Origin: Nectonema munidae
Lineage: Eukaryota; Nematomorpha; Nectonematoida; Nectonematidae
Length of the DNA: 64,000 nucleotides
Assembly (NCBI GenBank): GCA_030549495.1
Contig: JAUIRK010000883.1
Location: 925,501-989,500 of the forward strand
Reading direction: 5' to 3'
This document shows, one piece after another, positions 26,101 through 35,124 of the stretch. Made by a program: the position numbers and the translations under genes. How positions within the stretch are numbered: position 1 is the first letter of the stretch; every line of letters starts with the position of its first letter. The notes under the pieces were generated by a model. It ran no database searches and had not been told where the DNA came from. It saw only the letters and a list, made by a program, of their open reading frames with translations.

Positions 26101-28387
26101 TTCAACGTACTTTTGTATTAAATTGTAACAGACTATTTATTGTTTTTTTTGAAATTTAATTCAATTAGACTAAAAATTGAGCTGCGGAATAAACTATTGT
26201 CCCCCATAAAAAACAAAAATGAAATTTTGAAACTTTTTCAGCATAAAATTTTTTTTAGTTTAGATGCCGTTAATTATGTTGGAATTTTCACCAAGAAATG
26301 ATATATTTTAACTTTCAAATTCGAAATTATTTGGGTTTTTTCACATGTTTCATAAAGAGAAAACAATTTTTGTTCTGCCTTTTTTTTTATAAATTTGGAA
26401 AAAAATAGTCATTTTTCACTCCTGAGCATTTTGTACACCTGTATTTAGAAGCACTCCGCTGTAAGAACATTTACGTTACCTGATAAAGTGAAAATAGGCA
26501 TACTGAATTGGTGATATATAAACGCAAAAATACATGATATTTACTGGCTGGGTTACATATATTTTTATAGGCCAAAAACAAGGTTGAAAACTGATTAGTA
26601 TCGTAATCACTATACGATGAAAATACTTAACGATGAAAATACCAACGATGTATTGCATCACGATGAATTTACTATACGATGAAATTACCATGAAGAAGTT
26701 ACCACGATGAAATTACCGCGATGAAATTACCGGATACCCTTAAAAAGAGTGAGCATTTGTTAAAAAGTTTTCAATTTGCAATCCACGTTAGAAAGAAAAA
26801 TGAATAAAGAGACAGGCGCTGAAGGAATTATATGATCAAGTGGATCCTTTATTCTCGATTTGGTATGACCACAGCCCCTTTCATTTAGAACAGTGTTCCT
26901 TAACCTTCTTGCAATTGGGTTCGATCCCGAATCCTGCCTACTTTCCTCATAGCCCGATACAAGCAACGCAATTGTGCCTCACACATACAAATTTGTGGGA
27001 TGAACGCCCTTCCTGACGTCAACCGAATAGAAGAAATTCTATTTCGAATACGTCTGGAATCGAACCCGAGACCTTTAGAATGAAATCCCTGCTGAAGTCT
27101 AACCCCCCATGCCACGGGCGCCCATTCTAACGATAATATACGATAATAATAACTAAAACACAAACTACGATGGAAAAAAATATATGCTTAACCTGATTAA
27201 AAAATTTTCATTAAAAAAAATCTAAACTTGAACGTAAAAGAATATTTGCGTCGTGAAAATTCGCATTTACAGAGATTCAACTCACTCACATCGAGGTAAA
27301 TGTGAGCATGTAGCAGATCGTGCGCCCATATACATATGATAGTTAATGTTCTTACTTGTTGTGATTTCGTTGCTCAGAAAGCCAAAACAGAAGCCCCATA
27401 TGAGTTTGAAGCAGACAACAAAGTAGATTCTGGCGTCAAATCTCTGTTTATGCTTTGTGGAGGAAAACTTGCGACAAAAGAGTGAAGATCCGTGCAGGTG
27501 GAAAAATTCAAAAAGGATCACCTATTATCATCAATTAATTATTACACAAGAAAAGTTTGTAAAGATTTAAAACCCAATTATTTTACACACTCGAAACAAT
27601 ATAATTAAAAAAATGAAATGAAGAAGTCAAGTTTTGTATAAAAAAAAATTGATACTACAAATGTTTTAATATTCAATCTTATAAAACACCAAAATAGAGA
27701 GAGTTGTCATTTACAAAGGCATTAAATGACACAACTCACCATTCTAGTACTAATCATGAGGTTAATTTTTTTTAGTTGTCGCTATCGCATCACTCCTAGC
27801 TAGACAGATGGTAAGGACGGGTATCTTTGGGAATCGAACCCAGACCATCTGGATTGAGACCCTACGCTCTCACCACCAGGCCATCGGCCAAAATGTACGA
27901 ATGGTATTCTTCATAGTGATATTAAGTTCACAAGATTTTTTAATTACAAATTTATAATACTGTTATACTATAATTGTTAATACCAAATTGATTGCAAAAA
28001 ACTTACTAGAATAAATCTCGATATATTTTTAGGTAACTCAACTAAGACATATGTTTGCACTGTGAATCTCTGAAATTAAGCAAAAAAAGAAAAAAAACTG
28101 TAAAATGAACTAAACTTTGCTCAAAACGTGTACTTAAAAGAGAAGATCACAAAGCATAGGGAAATAGAAGTTTGAGAGAAGAAAAAATTTAAAGCGCAAA
28201 AGACTACCGTGAAAATGGGAAGGGAAAGGGAGTAGGTGAAGAGGATGGAATGAGAAACAGTGCTGTCATGAAAAGGATACGCTATCGACTGATCATTGCA
28301 GAAGAAGCCACGACTGAAGGGTGATGCAAGACTTTTGATAAGGAAGAGTGTTGTTAAAGCTAAAACACAAGACATAATCACTCGCAT
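11101..28387 (-). CDS. PLPP: Lipid phosphate phosphatase (PLPP/Wunen family), 5 exons
   Basis: Five minus-strand exons, 28387-28208, 27521-27356, 20094-19941, 17167-16924 and 11256-11101, have GT-AG borders and join in phase into 299 residues. The PAP2 family removes phosphate from lysophosphatidate, phosphatidate and sphingosine-1-phosphate at the outer face of the plasma membrane. The motifs are KYSVGRLRP (residues 119-127), PSGH (171-174, catalytic His174) and TRVSNYKHHVGD (222-233, His229 and Asp233). The usual Ser-Arg opening of the third motif is Thr-Arg. Residue 27 onward, GFFCNDQSIAYP, matches the conserved first extracellular block. About six hydrophobic segments fit the six-pass fold. 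The C-terminus is acidic and charged. The start ATG at 28387 leaves a short cytoplasmic N-terminus; an upstream exon cannot be excluded. Introns of 0.7 to 7.3 kb hold most of the transposons at 11-27 kb. The exact paralogue is not decided. Confidence 0.93.
11369..12039. mobile_element. Tc1/mariner-like non-autonomous element (TIR pair)
   Basis: GCCGTGCAAAAGTTTTCG at 11369 and its imperfect inverse CGAAAACTTTTGTACGAC ending at 12039 form a terminal inverted repeat. Sequences of the type GTACAAAAGTTTT are common Tc1-family ends. The 630 bases between are AT-rich with no transposase. It lies in the last intron of the phosphatase. Confidence 0.55.
12092..14876 (+). mobile_element. Tigger/pogo DNA transposon, near full length
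   Basis: CAGTAAAACCTGTAAGA at 12092 faces its inverse, ending CAGGTTTAACTG at 14876, and both ends abut TA, the pogo/Tigger target. The first 12 terminal bases match at 11. The 2.8-kb size and the single CENP-B/jerky-like transposase inside fit a complete Tigger copy with decayed coding. A second repeat-like block at 12409-12470 (CTCTCAGTTAAGCGACCACC) resembles subterminal repeats. It sits in intron 4 of the phosphatase. Confidence 0.82.
13311..14760 (+). pseudogene. Tigger/pogo transposase (DDE_1), frameshifted
   Basis: The N-terminus from ATG 13311 carries a psq/CENP-B-type helix-turn-helix (LNLKQKVEVLEKYKNKENC, then VGKTQIQNVIKNK), followed by a second DNA-binding segment (ASNGWLQSFQKRHNI). 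The DDE_1 catalytic core follows with NADET, LLFVDN and QPLDSGI supplying the three acidic residues. An A run near 13578-13584 is one base short, moving the reading into the next frame. Between the LLPVKYY block and LLFVDN the protein is about 15 residues shorter than relatives, which implies an internal deletion. The open frame runs to 14899, but sequence after about 14760 is the element's non-coding end. The enzyme is almost certainly inactive. Confidence 0.85.
14877..16018. other. AT-rich intronic stretch
   Basis: Lies in phosphatase intron 4. I see A/T-rich sequence without coding or repeat signatures. Confidence 0.5.
16019..16060 (-). repeat. Isolated hAT terminus
   Basis: Read on the minus strand it begins CAGAGGTACTCAATTGG and continues GCGGCCCGCGGTCCG, the layout of a common hAT (Charlie/ZBED-type) MITE end. 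No matching second end was found nearby. Confidence 0.4.
16648..16686 (-). repeat. Truncated end of the 130-bp piggyBac-type MITE
   Basis: TTAA followed by CCCGTTTAAGACCAAGCA and GCAGACGATATTT reproduces about 39 bases of one end of the MITE seen whole at 56066-56195. It then runs into poly-A sequence. Confidence 0.65.
17206..17349 (+). repeat. tRNA-derived SINE (family 1)
   Basis: It has a tRNA-like head with an A-box-like TGGTTAGACGCTGG and B box GGTTCGATCCC, then the shared body (CATCAAGCCTACTTTCTCAT, CTTCTCGATGAAAAC) and the tail GGTACC. The same unit occurs at 25614, 30469, 37349, 48395 and 58231. This copy ends 38 bases from the splice acceptor of phosphatase exon 4 (exon edge 17167). 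Confidence 0.88.
17350..19940. other. AT-rich intronic stretch
   Basis: Phosphatase intron 3. No gene is visible. A GC-richer unique patch lies at about 18120-18440, and a lone hAT-type terminus GATTAAGAACCTCTG at 19757-19771. Confidence 0.45.
19757..19771 (-). repeat. Isolated hAT terminus
   Basis: GATTAAGAACCTCTG is the inverse of CAGAGGTTCTTAATC, differing by one base from the hAT end at 9480-9494. The sequence to its left (about 19700-19750) looks like the subterminal part of the same element type. Confidence 0.45.
20657..22769 (+). mobile_element. Copy A of the CAGGGGCGCACATCC element family
   Basis: The right end GGATGTGCGCCCCTG (22755-22769) is the exact inverse of the left end CAGGGGCGCACATCC seen in copies at 52005 and 52926. 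The left end here has decayed into a run of 21 G. The interior aligns with 32.2-35.2 kb (inverted) and with 52.0 and 52.9 kb. No transposase frame is visible, so it looks non-autonomous. CAGGGGCG-type ends suggest hAT, but no 8-bp duplication was established. It lies in intron 2 of the phosphatase. Confidence 0.7.
21357..21495 (+). repeat. tRNA-derived SINE (family 2)
   Basis: The head contains GGTTGGTTGAGATGTTGG and a B box GATTCGATTCC; the body has GTTCATAGTTTGACATAAGC and a GTCAATGAAAAC block. These correspond block by block to family 1, so the two are related subfamilies. The same copy is present inverted at 33374-33530 within the related element, so it was inserted before that element multiplied. 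Confidence 0.75.
22770..23989. other. Non-coding intronic stretch with a 48-codon open frame
   Basis: Phosphatase intron 2. A short ATG frame at 23725-23871 encodes a charged 48-residue peptide (MDRNDMVLLKKDFKSFLKRK start) with no family I recognise. Cysteine-rich or repeat signatures are absent. Confidence 0.35.
23990..24150 (-). pseudogene. hAT transposase C-terminal fragment
   Basis: The minus strand encodes TLEVERSFSKLKKMLENDR and a following hydrophobic stretch, resembling the ERSFSKLK segment of hAT dimerisation domains. Neighbouring sequence (23870-24540) repeats the phrase AAATTGACTTTATTGAC several times, perhaps subterminal repeats. No complete ends were found. Confidence 0.45.
24151..25613. 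other. Non-coding intronic stretch
   Basis: Phosphatase intron 2. TATAACGCGGATTCGTGGG at about 24642 resembles, in reverse, CCACGAACCCGCGTTATAAC at 55702-55721, so a short dispersed repeat is likely. Nothing else is recognisable. Confidence 0.35.
25614..25752 (-). repeat. tRNA-derived SINE (family 1)
   Basis: A near-consensus inverted copy: GAGAAGGCACAATTGCGCCG, GGGATCGAACCC (B box inverse) and AGTTATCGAAACCCAGTACC are nearly identical to the copy at 37349. Confidence 0.9.
26610..26735 (+). repeat. Minisatellite, 12-19 bp unit
   Basis: About nine imperfect repeats of CGATGAAATTAC with variable spacers (for example ACGATGAAAATAC, CGATGAATTTACTATA and CGATGAAATTACCG). It lies in phosphatase intron 2 and has no coding potential that I can see. 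Confidence 0.75.
26891..27126 (-). repeat. SINE cluster with two tRNA-like heads
   Basis: From 27126 downward the minus strand has a tRNA-like head with B box GGGTTCGATTCC (about 27068), then GACGTCAGGAAGGGCGT. Facing it on the plus strand, 26915-26990 carries a second head, GGGTTCGATCCCGAATCC, with family-1 body sequence. CAGTGTTCCTTAACCTTC at 26891-26908 also resembles a hAT terminus. The arrangement reads as a SINE of a different tail type inserted beside or into a family-1 copy. Confidence 0.6.
27790..27892 (-). repeat. tRNA-like SINE head
   Basis: The minus strand reads GGCCTGGTGGTGAGAGCG (A-box region) and GGGTTCGATTCCCA (B box) about 40 bases apart. The outer ends do not pair as an acceptor stem, so it is a SINE and not a working tRNA gene. 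It lies in phosphatase intron 1. Confidence 0.6.
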
Positions 28388-28414
28388 TATATACACACAC
28401 ACACACTCCTTCGC

Positions 28415-28606
28415 GAGCCTCAATGTTTGTTAGGGTGTACCTCTCAGCTTAACAGTTGAAGGTCAGGGGTTCGATCCCCAAGGCTCCCAACTCTAAAAAC
28501 AAATTCACAAAAACTGTGATTAACCATTTTAAGCATAATAAGAGCATATAGCCTTACGGCTGAAAGTGCTTTGATATCTCTAACCAACCAACCAACACTC
28601 CTTCGC
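28415..28606 (+). repeat. tRNA-derived SINE with LINE-like tail
   Basis: GGGGTTCGATCCCC at about 28466 is the B box of a tRNA-like head starting near 28415. The 3' part reads GAGCATATAGCCTTACGGCT, AAAGTGCTTTGATATC and ends in (CCAA) repeats. The final 45 bases match the 3' end of the LINE at 44570-44945, the usual relation between a SINE and the LINE that copies it. It starts about 28 bases upstream of the phosphatase start codon, so it abuts that gene's 5' leader. Confidence 0.75.
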
Positions 28607-30224
28607 GCTGGAATGAAGACCAAGCTCTCATATGAGCAAATGGAAGATGATGATGATGATAATCTCAATGTAAAATAGGAACCGACAGTACAAACGTTTC
28701 GGCATTGATGATACACTACCTCACCTCATCATAAACTCGTAATAATCTGTGATTAGAACAAAATGACGGTCATGGCGCGAGAAGGGAAATTTATTGAATG
28801 TCATTAGTCTAGTTCGTTTGAAGTTTTACACAACCTTATTTCCCAACACTCAAAAATCTCAAACTATACAAATTGAGCGTTGTAAGTGGAGAATGTAAGC
28901 ATGCCTTGATATGCCTTAGAACAGTAGTTAACAATGCAGCGGTAAATTAACTTATCAAAAAACTTTCATATATACCAGTTCAAATTCTAAATTGTCTTTT
29001 TTAAAAAAACTTTTCATATTTAAATAAATATCTACATGAGGAGACAGCCTATAGTTGAAACAAATGGTAAAGAGGCGATTTACACGCAAAGGATAAAGAG
29101 GGGGCGCTTTAAAAATAAGACTCATTTAGTTCATCGCGCCAATCACTCTGCAATAATCACATTATATTTAAGTCAGTCAAATCACATGACAGATAGCATA
29201 TCACAAGTAGCGTAGTGAAGCGTGTTTTTAGCCCCAATAAGTAGTATATTTATTACTAATCAATTTTTTTCAATAAACTTACAAGTATCATTTCATAAAA
29301 TGGGGATGTGTGCAATAGACAAATCCTTAGGGCACATGAGAGTTTGAAAAGCACTGCCTTAGAGCAGTGGTGGCTAAAGGAAGGAGTTTTTTCAAGGGTA
29401 ATAAGTTCTATATCATTTATGGAAGATTTTTTCCTACAAGTATGTTGCAGCACGTAGTAAAGACATCTTTAAAACTTCACACTTTTATAAGATAGAACCT
29501 TAAATTTGTTTAATTAAAAGACAAATTAATTTTTGAATAATTAGTCTAATAATAATATATATAATATTATTAGTCTATAATAATTTTTACTTAGTCTAAA
29601 TTTAGTTCATTTAATTTTAATTTAAAGACTAATTGGCTTCACAATTTTAAACAATGAATTAGCCATTTCAAGAAGACAGATATTCATTCTCCATGCCTCT
29701 TTTTTTGAATCAATCAAAGCATATTCGATCTAGGATATCACAGATAGCTTCATGGTGTCTGTATTTTAAGGGCCAATATTTTGGTTGGCTAATTCTTTCT
29801 AAAAAAATTTGCTGACTCTTTAACATTATGAGAAAATGTGTGCATAGAGAGAAACATAAAGAAACTTAATTCCTTGTGGGGGCACAAAAATTCCATTGGA
29901 AAAAGGGGACGCATAAAATTTGCATTTAATAGTTTCAAGCATAATTTAATTAGCGTAATAAATAATTGTAAAATAACTTGATTGAAATATTTGGGAGGCG
30001 AAGTGGTAATTGACCCCTGCAAAAGTTATCGGTGGACAATGGGGCAGTAGGCTGGCTATCACTGCCTAAGAAGAATAAACGAACACGGCTGAGGTCACTG
30101 AACTTGTGAACGGAGGAATTGTTGTCGAGTCGGTGTGTAGATATCGTTCCAACCACGTGAAGGCCTCGACTTTTGAAACTCCTCAAATCACCACAATACA
30201 TCATCATCCCATATCCCTATATAT
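28607..30224. other. Region upstream of the phosphatase first coding exon
   Basis: Mostly AT-rich. A GC-richer island at about 29995-30190 includes the E-box CACGTG (30157-30162) and a minus-strand open frame of 85 codons. It could be a promoter or 5' untranslated exon of the phosphatase; no clear splice donor was found, so this is only a suggestion. Confidence 0.3.
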
Positions 30225-30239
30225 CAGGGGCGCACATCC
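30225..30239 (+). repeat. Isolated CAGGGGCGCACATCC terminus
   Basis: An exact copy of the 15-base terminus of the element family at 20657, 32170, 52005 and 52926. It is followed by G- and C-rich runs and soon loses similarity. Confidence 0.65.
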
Positions 30240-30468
30240 GGGGGGCCAATGTGATTTCCAGGGAGGCGAAAAAGCCTTTCGCCCCCCCCCACCAATAATT
30301 TTCAATTTTCTGAATTATATATATTTTTTTATCGTATTTATTAGATTAGTTTGTCTTCTGAGTAGATTTTCGGTGTTATTCTTCTTGTTTCAAGGTTAAG
30401 TCTTAGAATGAATATTTAAAATCTTTTTTGTTCATTAACGTCCATTTCTTTGTTATAAAAGTAAAGTT

Positions 30469-30602
30469 ATAGGATGTTTTCATCGAGAAGGCACAATTGC
30501 GCCGCTTGTATCGAACTATGAGGAAAGCAGGCTTGATGCGGGATCGAACCCAAGACCTTGAATTATCGAATCCATCATCTAACCAAACCCTACTCACGCC
30601 CC
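30469..30602 (-). repeat. tRNA-derived SINE (family 1)
   Basis: Inverted copy with GAGAAGGCACAATTGCGCCG and GGGATCGAACCC; it lacks the last bases of the tail. Confidence 0.88.
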
Positions 30603-31769
30603 TTTTAGGTTATAGTAATGCTAATTTGAGCTATATTTGATCAGAAGCAGTAATGTAGCCAGTCATTTGAATAAGAGCCCATGCATTTTTGAGCGAGGAA
30701 AATATTTTTATGGCACATAGCTATATAAGAACTCTATAATTTAAAGCTTAAAATGTTTAGCCCTATTAATTACTGTAACTAAGCTCGTCGATAAGGGGGA
30801 GGGGCAGGGATCTAGGCCCCCTGGGATTTATTTTGCCCATCAGAAACTCCTTTAAAATATACAAATGTATATACTTTCTTATATTCCCGGCCCTATTAAA
30901 ATCAGTCCCCCCCCTCCCCTTCGTACTTGAAGTGGAAAACGGGGCTAATTTAAATAAAGCTTTTATTCTAGAAATCAAATACATAGCATCTTTATCCTTA
31001 GATGTTCGTTTTATTTGTTTTAGTTTTTTTTATCAAGAATTCTTAGAATAGTGGCAATGTTTTACACTTTGCTTAAAATTTTTGTTAATAAAACTTAGTA
31101 CGAATAATTTCATTTCCATGTAATTTTTTGCGTAATTATGGATTGGAATAGCTTATTTCTATAAATTTAAAGTTTGTAGAATATTTCTTCCAAAAATTTT
31201 AAACCTTCAATTTCTCTTTAAAATGGCCAAATTTAAATTCACGGCTACATACCTGTCAATTCATAGACCCATATCTTCAATAAATTTTCAAACAATTTAC
31301 TTTACTGACTTAATATATGTGTAGGTAGAATATGAAGATTATATAAGATGATTCTTTGTTTTTCTGTGTTACTAATCAAGCTTGGAAACATTTCGTTGCT
31401 AAAATTTTAAAATTTAATTTTAAGCAAAAATGCATTTCGGTGCAGAGTAATCAATCTACCAAACCAATTCATTTGATAAGAACCATTTTTGTTGACAATT
31501 AGTGAGATGAGAGGCTGAGAAATATCCTTTAGCTCCTAATCAATATTGCATCGGATAAGTGGGGTTGTCGAATAATCTGCTGTAGGATAAATAAGGTGAT
31601 GAGGTCAGACTGTATTATCAATGAGTCCTCAATACAACTCCCAATGGTTATAGAAGACAAAGACGTTACCTCGACACAAATATAAAACAATCCCAACAAT
31701 TTACAAGAGTTTTTCATATATAAAAACCCATAAATATAAAAAAACTATACGGGGAGGGTGTGGCCTTTT
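30603..31769. other. AT-rich non-coding stretch
   Basis: No gene or repeat recognised. Short G and C runs occur near 30790-30920. Confidence 0.45.
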
Positions 31770-32060
31770 TAAAATTAAAAAAAAAAAAAAAGGGAAAAAA
31801 TTAATTTCATTTCTGGGGGGTGGTTTTTTTTTTATATGTTTTTTTTTTTTTTTTTTTTTTTGGAAATTTTTTTACATCTTTAAATTTTTTTTGGGGGTGG
31901 GGGGGGGGGGCCCCGCCGGGGGGGGGCCCCCCCCCCCCCCTTTTTTTTTGGGGGGGGGGGTGGCCCCCCCCCCTCTCTTTTTTTTTTTGTTGGTGTTTTT
32001 TTTTTTTTTTTTTTTTTTTTTGTGTAGGATAGAGTGAACTTTTTTTTTTTTTTCTTTTTT
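31770..32060. repeat. Extreme homopolymer tract, likely assembly artefact
   Basis: About 290 bases consist almost wholly of long runs of T, G and C in succession, with runs of 8 to over 20. Such blocks of pure runs are typical of collapsed low-quality long-read consensus. The open frames here (poly-Lys or poly-Phe/Gly/Pro) are not genes. Confidence 0.7.
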
Positions 32061-32864
32061 CTTCTCCTTTTTCTTTCTCCCCTCTCTCATTCACACCCAT
32101 CCTTCTTCTCTTCTCTCTCCTCTCCTTTTTTCTTTCTCCTATCTCATTCAGCTTTATTCTCTCGAGTGACGTAGCTAGGCTGGGGCATGAGGGGCCGTGC
32201 CCACACTCCTATGTACCGCATGGTGCCCCCATGCATCTTATGCGATATCAGTTTTTGAAAATTTCTCCAATGAAAAAATCAAGAAAGTATAAATAATGTT
32301 GCGCAAGTTTTTTGTTTTTAAATTGTGCCCCTTCTATCAACTTTTTTTGTCTTTTTCTATCAACTGCTTCTGTCTAATTTGCATTTAGAGTTAAATTAAA
32401 ATAGTTTTCAATCGTTACAATTTTATATCAATGAATATTGTTAGACTCGCGCTAAGAATTTTTTTCAACAAAGGTCATTTAATCTTTATCACTATGTTTG
32501 TTACATTTGAAAACTTTTATTTTTTCGAGTCACGAAATTTTTTTAATAGCTATTTGGGAATGAATATTTTGACTAGCTATTCAGTTTAAAAGCAAGAATA
32601 CTCTATTTTCTTAATATTTGAGAAGAGATATCTTTTATAATGTTCGATTGTTAAATTTTATAAGTAACACTGTACATAATCAAATACCTTTTTTAAAGAA
32701 AATTTGTTGATTATTATAGTAAAAATATCGAAACAAAACGTTTCAGTTGTTAAAAATGTACTTGATCTATTATTTATGACAGCTGTCAGAATTTTATATG
32801 TAGACAAATATTCAAAAAAACGCAATGGTTTTCTTTTCTCGTATACTTTGATTTATGTTAGTTT

Positions 32865-33138
32865 GGTCCTCAGACATTTCGCCCCATTATTTTCATAAGA
32901 CAGTTCGTCCCATGGACAATTCGCTCCATTATTTTCATAAGACAGTTCGTCCCATGGACAATTCGCCCCATTATTTTCATAAGACATTTTGTCTCATGGA
33001 CAATTCTAAAAAATTTAATAGAGATAAAATAAACAAGAATATAAAATTTTTTAATAATTTTACACATTTAATAAGCAAAAATGGATGAGACAATTTGTCC
33101 AGGGGGCAAATTGTTTTGGGGCGAAATGTCTACCGACC
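32865..33138. mobile_element. MITE with GACATTTCGCCCC inverted ends
   Basis: GGTCCTCAGACATTTCGCCCC-type sequence at 32865 faces GGGGCGAAATGTCTACCGACC-type sequence ending at 33138. The interior repeats the phrases ATTATTTTCATAAGACAGTT and CGTCCCATGGACAATTCGC two to three times. It interrupts copy B at a point continuous in copies A and D. No clean target duplication was seen. Confidence 0.7.
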
Positions 33139-33373
33139 GTTATATTAAATAATTTTTTAATTAAAAGGGCTAGCTACTTAAATGTTAGCTTTTGCAGTTT
33201 ATAAAAATTTGAAAATATCAAATAAACTCTAAATCTTTATGCCTCCTATTATTTTGAAATTATTCTGAGAACAGGCGGTCCCATTTTAAAATAGTGAAAA
33301 TTGCTTTATTAGTTTATTTTCTTTCCTTTCTCTCTTATGTTAATTATGTAGCAAATTTTTCAATTTTAAGTAA

Positions 33374-33530
33374 AAGGTAAGGTACAGCGGGTGTATTTTT
33401 GTTGACAAGGCACTGATGTACCGCTTATGTCAAACTATGAACAAATTCGTATCGATGAGGAATCGAATCCAGAGGCTTCCGTGCTAAGTCCATCATCTCA
33501 ACCAACCTGCCATGCCACCCATAGATTATG
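33374..33530 (-). repeat. tRNA-derived SINE (family 2)
   Basis: The inverted counterpart of the SINE at 21357-21495, in the same relative place within the element family. Confidence 0.72.
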
Positions 33531-34184
33531 CTGTAGGGGGGTACGTCAAATTAGTTTCCAAAAACTTAAGTTCTACCTTAAAATTTTTTAGTTTTTGTTG
33601 AAGCTCTATAACTTTTTCTGATAGACTTTTTTTCCTTAAAATTTATTATAAAAGGCAAATCATTGCAAAATGTTAAAAGTTATTTTACTTTTTGTAGCTT
33701 GTATCAATTTAACTTTTAAAGTATTTTTGAATGATGCTGAGTAAAATGAAATAATGCGATCTTAATTTTTTTATTTTATTTTTGTTTGCACAATTATAAC
33801 TTCGTTTTATACCCTTGCCCCTGAATCAATCACATTTTTTCATATAAACATCGCAGGGTGTCTAGTAGACTCTTTGGCTTTAGACTACATTCACTCATAA
33901 AACTATCTAACCTTCAGTTATTTGTTTTCTCTATGAATCAAATATCCTTTCATCAATTCCTGTAATGTGCCTGGTAGACTACTTCATTTTTCAAATGAAA
34001 AGCCTATTCCACCCCCTAACAATTTTGGATTTTTTTAAACTAGTGTGTATTCTTCTTGAAACTTAATTAAAATATTTTCGCTGGAAGTATAGTATTTAAA
34101 TTCACAAATTTTGTAAAAAAAAATATAAAGTAGTCTTATAAATTTAGGACTTTAGGTATGCGCTGAATACACTCTATTTTAAAG

Positions 34185-35124
34185 GGTCGACAGACATTTT
34201 GCCCCATAGACAATTCGCCCCATAGATGATTCGCCCCATATATGATTCGCCCCATAGACAAATTGTCTCATAGGCAATTTCTTTCATCCATCTTTGTTTA
34301 TTATATGTGTAAAATTATTAAAAAAATTTATATTCTTGTTTATTTTATCTCTATTAAATTATTTCAAATTAATTATTTTATCTATTAATTTTTTTATCAC
34401 TTTTAAATAATTTTAAATTATTGATGATGAAATTGAAGAAAAAGATAATTACAATGATATTACAATTACAAGATATTAATTTTTATTTTGTTTAAAAATT
34501 TTAAATATTTGTTTCATTTATAAAATAACTGCCTTTCAAAAAACAATTCTTCAAAAAACTAAATAAAATTAAATTTTATTGAGATGAGTTGTGGTATTAG
34601 GCAAAACGTTCATATGCCAAACCGTTTTACGAAAAATAGTCTTATGAAAAAAGCGTAAAAGAGTCTAAAAAATAAAAAACGGTTTTATAAAACAATAGTG
34701 CTAATTGATCTGCATAAATAGAGTAAATTGTCTATGGCAAGAATTGTATTATAAAAATAGAGCAAATTTTTAATGGAAAGAATTGTCTTATAAAAATAGG
34801 ACTGGAAGTTTTATAAAAATAATAGAATTTATAAAAATAATGGAGAAAGAGAGACAAATGTTTAGAAAATTATGAGGGAATTTTTATGAAAATAATGGGG
34901 AAATTGTTTTATGAAAATAGTAGGGAATTGTATGAGACAAATGTCTTATAAAATAATGGGGGAATTGTATGGGACGAAAGGTTTAGAAAATTATGGGGCG
35001 AATTGTCTATGAAAATAATGAGGGAATTGTCATGGGACGAACTGTAGAAAATAATGGGGGAATGTTTAAAAAAGAATGGGGCGAATTGTCTTATAAAAAG
35101 AATGGGGCGAAATGTCTGAGGACC
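34185..35124. mobile_element. Larger MITE of the same type, with 8-9 bp target duplication
   Basis: GGTCGACAGACATTTTGCCCC-type sequence faces GGGGCGAAATGTCTGAGGACC-type sequence. TTTTAAAG flanks both sides (34177-34184 and 35125-35132), or nine bases if the next G is counted. Copies A and C carry this word once at the corresponding place, which is the unoccupied site. The interior consists of repeated phrases such as AATGGGGCGAATTGTCTTAT on one side and CCCCATAGACAATTCGCC on the other, so much of it is inverted-repeat DNA. An 8-9 bp duplication suggests a Mutator-like or hAT-like mover; none is encoded. Confidence 0.78.

Noticed and set aside
26610-26735. CRISPR-like short repeats
   Set aside because: Irregular 12-19 bp spacing with degenerate units; a minisatellite.
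27790-27892. A true tRNA gene on the minus strand
   Set aside because: A and B boxes are present but no acceptor stem forms and no clover-leaf is complete; it fits a SINE head.
31807-32100. Lysine-rich open frame of 97 codons and its poly-Phe/Gly/Pro mirror
   Set aside because: They are translations of homopolymer runs and have no protein character.
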